This document shows positions 31,131 to 36,338 of a stretch of DNA of 36,338 bases, in pieces. The notes beneath the pieces were generated by a model. The model was not told the DNA's origin. It saw only the letters and a list, made by a program, of their open reading frames with translations, and ran no database searches. This stretch comes from Nocardia acidivorans NBRC 108247 (lineage in GTDB: Bacteria; Actinomycetota; Actinomycetes; Mycobacteriales; Mycobacteriaceae): assembly GCF_001625085.1 (NCBI RefSeq), contig NZ_BDAW01000096.1, positions 1-36,338 on the forward strand, in the 5' to 3' direction. A program made the position numbers and the translations under genes. Numbering within the stretch: the stretch's first letter is position 1; each line of letters opens with the position of its first letter.

Positions 31131-31955
31131 TCACGCCCTGTTCGTGTTGATCCAGGAGTAGACGGAGTGGACGCTGGTGTACACGTCCGGGTATCCCACC
31201 GCGCACGGCCTGCCCCACGAAATAATGCCCGCCAGTTGACCATTGGCAATGAATGGGCCGCCGCTGTCGCCCATGCACGGCCCGATGTCGCGGGCGGCGA
31301 AGGTGCACAGGTGGTTGTCGGTGATCTTTTCCGAGCCGTAGATCTCCCGGCATTTGTTGCCATCGATCACCGAGACCTCGGCTTTCAACAGCTCCTGCGA
31401 GACCGCTTTATCGGCGCCGGTCTGTCCCCATCCGGCAATCATTCCGCGCGTGCCGGGGACCGGTCTGTCGGTGGCCAAGGGGACGGGCTGCACGTATCGA
31501 CCGAACTCGATCGGACTGTCCAGAATCAGCACGGCGACATCGTTCATAATGGGTTTGGGCGAGTATGCCGGATGAAGTCTGACCGATTGCACCGTATGCC
31601 TGGAGCCGCCGCTTATCGAGAGCGATCCGGTGTACACGTAGATCTGAATATTGTTGTCGTACACGCAATGACCCGCCGTCACGATGGTGCGCGAGTCGAG
31701 GATCGATCCCCCGCAGAAATGAAAGTTCCGCGAGTCCCGCAAACTCACCACATACGGGGCCTCCCCGGGTGATACCCGGGTGCCGCCGACCACCGCCCCG
31801 TTCGCCACCGACGGATCCCCGGCATCCGCACCGAGCTCCGCCACACCGGGGTGGCCGGGCTGCGGCACGGCGGGTTGCGCACCGGCGGCACCCGCCGACC
31901 CGGCGGTCATGAGAACGAATACACCGACGGCGACCGAGAAAACGATCCGCTTCAT
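31131..31955 (-). CDS. Secreted trypsin-fold (S1) serine protease
   Basis: 274 aa from ATG 31955 (GAAGGG 8 nt upstream). Signal peptide MKRIVFSVAVGVFVLMTAGS with AGA/AQP cleavage near residue 26, then a propeptide of about 28 residues ending before VVGGTRVSPGEAPYVVSL, whose first residues form the mature N terminus. The catalytic triad is complete: His in IVTAGHCVYD, Asp in MNDVAVLILD, Ser in CMGDSGGPFI. The position equivalent to trypsin Asp189 appears to be Gly (IGPCMGDS), so trypsin-like Arg/Lys specificity is not expected; chymotrypsin- or elastase-like is more likely. Six Cys fit the usual disulfides. Confidence 0.9.
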   Translation of the reverse strand: MKRIVFSVAVGVFVLMTAGSAGAAGAQPAVPQPGHPGVAELGADAGDPSVANGAVVGGTRVSPGEAPYVVSLRDSRNFHFCGGSILDSRTIVTAGHCVYDNNIQIYVYTGSLSISGGSRHTVQSVRLHPAYSPKPIMNDVAVLILDSPIEFGRYVQPVPLATDRPVPGTRGMIAGWGQTGADKAVSQELLKAEVSVIDGNKCREIYGSEKITDNHLCTFAARDIGPCMGDSGGPFIANGQLAGIISWGRPCAVGYPDVYTSVHSVYSWINTNRA

Positions 31956-32667
31956 CGCAAGGCCCTTCTCGCAGGTAACAACCCGTGAACCCGATCGAGG
32001 ACCTATCGAGCGTAGAAGCGCGCACGGCCACCGCCGCGCACCCTGGCTCACGCGGCGATTCGCATACCGGAGCCGCCGCGACGACCGACCGGACGTCAGC
32101 CGGTGATATCCCGGCCGATCAACCGCCGGGCGATGACCTATTTCAGACGTCGATCTCCGCAGGAGTCGGCCAGCAGCGCTCGACCGGCGCATCGACGCCG
32201 TCGCGGATATACCCGAGGTACCGCGCGCCTTCTTCTGACGTCACCACCATCGTCGAACGCGAACTCGCCGACCGATATCAGTGACCCACAATCATTTCCG
32301 ATCTTGTCGGGTGATGCACCAGAACAGCGTCTTCACATCGTCTCCTCGGATCGGCGCACCCGGTAGCGGAGGTACGTGACATCGCGGTCCTCGAGCCGCC
32401 GAACGAGTTCGAGTTCGAGTTCGATCGTCCCCGAGACAGCCGTATCGGATTGCGCGTTCCGGCCTCCGACTTTGCCTCAGAAGGCAGCGATGATGCCCGG
32501 CTTTCCGGTCACCAAGAGCAAAGACGCCGGCCGACACCCGAACTCATCGCTCACCGGGCGGCCCGCACATCTCGGCGATGCCAAATCGGCATCCGACCGG
32601 TTCGGTGCGGAGGGAATTCGGCGAAACGGGGGATCTTGGTCTTTTGTCCAGGTTAGGCTCCCGGCCG
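31956..32667. other. Gene-poor interval (about 710 bp)
   Basis: No complete gene is convincing. Minus-strand scraps look faintly protein-like: a frame ending ELELVRRLEDRDVTYLRYRV and RRSEETM (about 32340-32450) with no start codon, and another ending SLLLVTGKPGIIAAF near 32485-32530. They may be remnants of lost genes. GAGTTC is repeated three times in tandem near 32403-32422. The PI-PLC promoter should lie in the last 100 bp. Confidence 0.4.
32143..32250 (-). CDS. Possible very small protein (35 aa)
   Basis: ATG 32250 to TGA 32143: starts MVVTSEEGARYLGYIRDGVD and ends PVERCWPTPAEIDV. The composition is more protein-like than other frames here, but the ribosome-binding site is weak (GGCGAG well upstream) and no family is known. 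It could equally be a C-terminal remnant. Confidence 0.3.
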   Translation of the reverse strand: MVVTSEEGARYLGYIRDGVDAPVERCWPTPAEIDV

Positions 32668-33669
32668 ATGAGACTGAGTAGGCGAGAATTTGTTCGTACG
32701 GCTGTCGCCGCGGTGGCCGGTACCGCGGTGGCGGGGTCGGCGGGGCAGGCGGGGGCGGGGGTTGCGCCGCAGGGGTGGATGGGGGCGCTGCCGGACGGCA
32801 CTTCGCTACTGCGACTGACGATTCCGGGGACGCATGATTCGGGGTGTACCGATCCGGGCAATGGTACGGAGTGGTCGCATACGCAGAACTGGTCGATCGG
32901 GGAGCAGTTCCAGCGTGGGATCCGCTTCCTCGATATGCGCTGTAATGGGTTGCAGGACCATATGAGTGACTCGTTCGGGATCTATCACACCGCCGCGTAC
33001 CAGGGACTGACCTTCGACAATGTGCTCGACACCTGCCGGGACTTCCTGGCGCGCAACCCCGGTGAGGTCATCGTCATGCGGGTGAAGAAGGAGAACGGGA
33101 CCAAGAACGATGTCGGCGGCGACTTCGAGCGGATCTTCAACGGGTACTTGGATATCAAGGGGTATCGGTCGCTGTTCTGGATCGGCGATCGGATCCCCGC
33201 ACTCGGCGAGGCGCGCGGGCGGATCGTGCTGATCGCCCAGTTCGCCAATCAGCTGCCCGCATTGCAGTGGCCGGTCGGCGATAACGGCGTGTTCACCAAT
33301 GATCGCTTCTACCTCCAGGATCGGTACAGGGGCAATGGCCTGCTGGGCCTGGACTCCGGATCCGGTTCGGGATCGGGCGGTTCTGGATCGTCGGGCACCG
33401 GATCCTCTGGCGGGGACAAGTATTCGTATGTCCGCGACTGCCTCGACAAGGCGGCCGCGGATACGAACAACTCGCTGATGTACATCAACTTCACCAGCTA
33501 CTCCGACAATGCCTGGCCCAAGGACAATGCCGCGGCCATCATGCCGAAGGTGGAGGGCTACCTCACCGAGCATCGTGCGCAGCCCGCCCACTTCGGCATG
33601 GTCCCGATGGATTTCCCGGACCGGTACCCGAACGTGCTGAACCTATTGCTGGAGAAGAACTTTCTCTGA
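32668..33669 (+). CDS. Tat-exported phosphatidylinositol-specific phospholipase C
   Basis: 333 aa from ATG 32668. The N terminus MRLSRREFVRTAVAAVAGTA carries a twin-arginine motif (SRREFV), so export in folded form via Tat is expected, with cleavage after AGA near residue 32. The PI-PLC X domain has both catalytic His: TIPGTHDSG and FGIYHTAAYQG, with IRFLDMRCNG between and PGEVIVMRVKKENG after, as in Bacillus/Listeria PI-PLC. It should cleave phosphatidylinositol or GPI-type lipids, as in actinobacterial cell envelopes or host membranes. A Gly/Ser linker (33352-33417) interrupts the C-terminal part. Followed by the MarR gene after 8 nt. Confidence 0.92.
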   Translation: MRLSRREFVRTAVAAVAGTAVAGSAGQAGAGVAPQGWMGALPDGTSLLRLTIPGTHDSGCTDPGNGTEWSHTQNWSIGEQFQRGIRFLDMRCNGLQDHMSDSFGIYHTAAYQGLTFDNVLDTCRDFLARNPGEVIVMRVKKENGTKNDVGGDFERIFNGYLDIKGYRSLFWIGDRIPALGEARGRIVLIAQFANQLPALQWPVGDNGVFTNDRFYLQDRYRGNGLLGLDSGSGSGSGGSGSSGTGSSGGDKYSYVRDCLDKAAADTNNSLMYINFTSYSDNAWPKDNAAAIMPKVEGYLTEHRAQPAHFGMVPMDFPDRYPNVLNLLLEKNFL

Positions 33670-33677
33670 GTCATCCA

Positions 33678-34109
33678 TTGCGCCCGCCACATGCCGGGCG
33701 CGCGCTGACCTTCGCGGTCCGCAAGGTCCGGTTGACCATGCGCGCGGCAATCGGCGAGGAGCTCGAGGCTTTCGGACTCTCCACCTCGCAGTACGCGACG
33801 CTGATGATGATGACCGAACAGCACCCGGGCATGTCGATCGCCGATATCGCGCGCGAGGTGGCGAGCACCCGGCAGGCCGCCAATGAAATGGTCGCCGGAC
33901 TCGAACAGGCGGGGCTCGTCGAACGGCAACCGCACCCCACCGATCGGCGCACGCATCAGATTCGGATCACCGAGGCGGGGCGAAAGACGTTGGCGGAGGC
34001 CAAACTCGTCGTCGCCCGGCGAGAGGCCGAACTGGAGGCCGCCTTCACCCCCGCGCAGGGGCTGGCGATTCGCGAATGGCTCGCGGGGATAGTCGATGCC
34101 TGCCGCTGA
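33678..34109 (+). CDS. MarR-family transcriptional regulator
   Basis: 143 aa. Winged HTH: FGLSTSQYATLMMMTEQHPG, then SIADIAREVASTRQAANEMVAGLEQAGLVERQ and the wing PHPTDRRTHQIRITEAG. The start is probably TTG 33678, as the first ATG (33738) would cut off the helix LTFAVRKVRLTM needed for dimerisation. It begins 8 nt after the PI-PLC stop, so it is likely co-transcribed and could sense lipid products. It converges with the decayed MFS gene. Confidence 0.88.
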   Translation: MRPPHAGRALTFAVRKVRLTMRAAIGEELEAFGLSTSQYATLMMMTEQHPGMSIADIAREVASTRQAANEMVAGLEQAGLVERQPHPTDRRTHQIRITEAGRKTLAEAKLVVARREAELEAAFTPAQGLAIREWLAGIVDACR

Positions 34110-34133
34110 TCACTCCCTTCTGGGCCGAGCGGT

Positions 34134-34400
34134 TCAGCGCACCGACCGAATCGGCGCGACGGCGAGCGCGCCCAATACCGAGAGCAGGCCGCCGAAGAGG
34201 AAGAGCGGGGTGTAGCCGCCGAGGCGCACCACCGCCGAGGCGACGAACGGCCCCAGACTGATCACGCAGCGGCGCGGGCTTTTTCGCGGGCATGCGCCAC
34301 TCCCGCGCGCCGGTGGTGAAGAGCACTGCCGCACCGGCCACCAGCGCGCCCAGGGCGAGATAGCCGGTGCGGTAGTGCTCCGACAGCGCCCGCAGCGGTT
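34134..34400 (-). pseudogene. MFS transporter remnant with internal deletion and frameshift
   Basis: Two membrane-segment fragments lie in different minus-strand frames. The upstream one (about 34275-34390) reads YRTGYLALGALVAGAAVLFT followed by TGAREWRMPAK, like the sixth span and start of the central loop. The downstream one (34134-34262) reads LGPFVASAVVRLGGYTPLFL then FGGLLSVLGALAVAPIRSVR and a normal stop, like the last two spans. Spans 7-10 and the N-terminal half are missing, and the join near 34262 is out of frame. It cannot be functional. Confidence 0.7.
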
Positions 34401-34428
34401 CCCCCCGCCCCACCATCCCGACACACCA

Positions 34429-34548
34429 CCCCGTCATCCCGGCGCGCTTTCGGCCGAGATCCACACCGGATGTGCTTCAGCGGGTTTCGTGGATCTCGGC
34501 CGAAAATGTGGCCGGATGACGAGGGGATGCGTCACCGGGATGACGGGG
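34429..34548. repeat. 120-bp nested palindromic element
   Basis: Outer arms CCCCGTCATCCCGG (34429-34442) and CCGGGATGACGGGG (34535-34548) are exact reverse complements. Inner arms TTTCGGCCGAGATCCAC (34448-34464) and GTGGATCTCGGCCGAAA (34489-34505) are exact over 17 bp around a 24-nt loop. The GTCATCCCGG core looks like the dispersed intergenic palindromes of high-GC genomes. It sits between the MFS remnant and the stop of the GH3 gene and may also terminate the latter. Confidence 0.75.
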
Positions 34549-34559
34549 CTATGGGGGAA

Positions 34560-36338
34560 TCAGCTGATTTCGGCGGTGAGCGGGAGTGCGGATACCGACG
34601 TACCGATGTGCAGGGTGAACGTGCCTGGTTCGGTGGCCCAGCCCTGGTCGGTCCAGTGTTCGAAGGAGCGCTGGGGCAATTCGAGTGTGGCGGTGACGGT
34701 TTCCCCCGCACCGGCCTCGACCGCCGTGAACGCAGAGAGCCAGCGGACCGGGCGGTCGATGGCGGTGTCCTCACGGGACAGATAGCCTTGGATCACCTGG
34801 CGGCCCGCACGGTCGCCGATATTGCGGACGGTGACGGTGGCGGTGCGGCCGGTCACGGTGAGGTCCGCGAGCTCCCAGGTGGTGTAGCCGAGGCCGTGGC
34901 CGAAGGGATAGGCCGGGGCCACACCGGATTTCAGCCAGGCGCGGTAGCCGATGTGAATACCCTCGGTGTAGGGCAGGGCATTGTCGGCGGTGGGTTTGGT
35001 GTCCAGCACCGGGACATCGGCCATCACCCTGGGCCAGGTGGTGGGCAGGCGGCCGCCGGGTTCGGCCGCGCCGGTGAGCACATCGGCGAGCGCGCCGCCG
35101 AATTCCTGGCCGGGGAACCACGAGAGCAGTACCGCGGCAACATCATCGCGCCACGGCATCTCCACCGGGGAACCGGCATTGACCACCACGATGGTGCGCG
35201 GGTTGACCGCGGCCACGGCGGCGACCAGTTCGTTCTGACGGCCCGGCAGGGACAGGTCCTTGCGGTCGAAACCCTCGGATTCGATCTGCTCGGTGGTGCC
35301 GACCACGACCACCGCGACCTCCGAGGTGCGCGCCAATTCCACCGCGGCGGCGAACTCCTCCTCGGCGACGCGGCGCGGGCGGCCGATGCCGAAGGTGACA
35401 CCCATGGCGGGCAGCCCCTGTGCGAGCGCGGGGGCGAGCTCGATCAGGACATCGACCTCATCGCCCTCGGCGAGGGTGCGGGTGGCCCAGCGCTGCGGCG
35501 GATTCAGCAGCATCTCGACGGGATCGCCGCCCTCGGGGAAGACGGTCTCGGTGAGTACGGTCTCGCCATCCAGCTCCAGGCGCAGCGTGCCGACACCGGC
35601 GAAGCCGATGCGCCACTCCCCCGCCACATCGGCGCGCAGCCGCCCGCGCACCTGGAAGGACTTGGCGGCCATGGCATCCGGATTGCCGAACAACATGAGC
35701 GTGCCGGAGGTGCGATGCTCGGCCCGCAGCACCTTGTCACCGTCGAGGTAGCGCAGATCCACACCCTCGGTACCGGTTTCGGGATCGGTGACCAGGCTCA
35801 ACGGCACCGGGATCATATTCTCGTTCAGGTGCACGCCCGGGGTGTACACGACCGGCAGCACCTCGCTCAATCCCTCGAGCGGTGAAGTCGTATGTCCCGG
35901 AACGACTGTCGCGCTGCCACCGCCGCCGAAGCGGGGTTCTGCCGCCGCCGCGCCCAGCACCGCGACCCGGGCGGGCGCGGCCAGCGGCAGCACACCGTCA
36001 TTGGCGGCGAGCACCATCGCCTTGGCGGCGGCGGCGCGCACCAGCTGCCGCGCGGTCGCATCGGTGAAGGCCGGCGGCTGCTGCGGAGTTCCGTTCAGCG
36101 CACCGACGCGCTGCGCGAACCGTAGTATGCGACGGACTTTTTCGTCGATGGCGGCCTCGGGCACCTCACCCTTGCGCACCGCCTCGGCCAGCGGCGCACC
36201 CCACAGTTCCCACGGACCCGGCATGGCCAGATCGGTGCCCTTGGCCGCACCGGCGGTGGAGCGCACCGCGGTCCAGTCCGACACCACCACGCCGTCGAAT
36301 CCCCACTCGCCCTTCAAAGGCTCGTCCAGCAGCGGGTT
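34560..36338 (-). CDS. Glycoside hydrolase family 3 (beta-glucosidase-like), N terminus beyond the window
   Basis: At least 592 residues; the 5' end lies outside. The visible part begins at the end of the GH3 barrel: PLKGEWGFDGVVVSDW with the nucleophile Asp (codon 36276-36278). Next comes the alpha/beta sandwich (ANDGVLPLAAPARVAVLG), interrupted by a PA14-like insert (about 35750-35360: GVDLRYLDGDKVLRAEHRTS, VRGRLRADVAGEWRIGFAGV). The acid/base Glu is in TEQIESEGFDRKDLSLPG (Glu codon 35274-35276). The C-terminal Fn3-like domain ends the protein (VTVRNIGDRAGRQVIQGYLS). Architecture matches PA14-containing beta-glucosidases. The stop is 11 bp from the nested palindrome. Confidence 0.92.
   Translation of the reverse strand, partial: NPLLDEPLKGEWGFDGVVVSDWTAVRSTAGAAKGTDLAMPGPWELWGAPLAEAVRKGEVPEAAIDEKVRRILRFAQRVGALNGTPQQPPAFTDATARQLVRAAAAKAMVLAANDGVLPLAAPARVAVLGAAAAEPRFGGGGSATVVPGHTTSPLEGLSEVLPVVYTPGVHLNENMIPVPLSLVTDPETGTEGVDLRYLDGDKVLRAEHRTSGTLMLFGNPDAMAAKSFQVRGRLRADVAGEWRIGFAGVGTLRLELDGETVLTETVFPEGGDPVEMLLNPPQRWATRTLAEGDEVDVLIELAPALAQGLPAMGVTFGIGRPRRVAEEEFAAAVELARTSEVAVVVVGTTEQIESEGFDRKDLSLPGRQNELVAAVAAVNPRTIVVVNAGSPVEMPWRDDVAAVLLSWFPGQEFGGALADVLTGAAEPGGRLPTTWPRVMADVPVLDTKPTADNALPYTEGIHIGYRAWLKSGVAPAYPFGHGLGYTTWELADLTVTGRTATVTVRNIGDRAGRQVIQGYLSREDTAIDRPVRWLSAFTAVEAGAGETVTATLELPQRSFEHWTDQGWATEPGTFTLHIGTSVSALPLTAEIS

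Noticed and set aside
34470..35885. A 471-codon plus-strand frame opposite the GH3 gene
   Set aside because: It is the mirror of GH3 codons and has no domain; the GH3 catalytic motifs fix the true strand.
1..36338. CRISPR arrays, tRNA or rRNA genes
   Set aside because: No regularly spaced repeats, no tRNA-like cloverleaf with CCA-proximal conserved TTCGA context, and no rRNA signatures were noticed on reading.

Overview
The window is high-GC actinobacterial chromosome, most probably from a mycolate-making member of the Mycobacteriales such as Nocardia. The supporting evidence is a PknG/GlnX/GlnH locus, a fused HadA/HadB-type dehydratase, a KstR-like sterol-regulon operator, an F420-type LLM oxidoreductase, many TetR regulators, lipases, and frequent GTG/TTG starts with 1-4 base gene overlaps. 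No rRNA, tRNA or CRISPR array was seen.

Layout. Positions 1-2.1 kb are a scrapyard: an intact IS110-family recombinase abuts a short piece of a DltE-type SDR, which abuts a frameshifted MmyB-type regulator that has lost its HTH. From 2.2 to 8.3 kb lie lipid/xenobiotic-type enzymes: a DapB-like dehydrogenase under a KstR-type palindrome, a TetR regulator, an APH-fold phosphotransferase, an LLM oxidoreductase and an FAD monooxygenase. From 8.4 to 11.3 kb, on the minus strand, lie an SDR, a HadAB-like dehydratase and a TMEM175 channel. From 11.5 to 19.5 kb is a mosaic of a secreted glycine-zipper protein, TetR/PucR regulators, an SGNH hydrolase, two coupled lipases, an isochorismatase-fold protein and a 2OG-Fe(II) oxygenase.

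The centrepiece is 19.7-28.6 kb: seven tightly packed plus-strand genes, glnX - glnH - coiled-coil protein - pknG - PP2C phosphatase - VWA protein - FHA protein. Five of the six junctions overlap by 1-4 bases (GTGA or TGATG); the sixth is a 6-nt gap. In mycobacteria GlnX/GlnH sense extracellular amino acids and drive PknG, whose target is the separately encoded FHA protein GarA. Here the sensor, kinase, a candidate opposing phosphatase, a candidate phosphothreonine reader and a MIDAS-type VWA adaptor appear to be one transcription unit, and kinase, phosphatase and FHA protein each carry paired N-terminal zinc ribbons. I infer a self-contained, membrane-triggered Ser/Thr phosphorylation switch, resembling a merger of the GlnX-GlnH-PknG pathway with TerY-P-like (VWA/PP2C/kinase) modules.

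From 28.7 kb to the end come a strong convergent hairpin, a DUF574 methyltransferase, a GNAT acetyltransferase, a secreted S1 protease, a Tat-exported PI-PLC with a MarR regulator, an MFS pseudogene, a 120-bp nested palindromic repeat, and a GH3 glycosidase that runs off the window.
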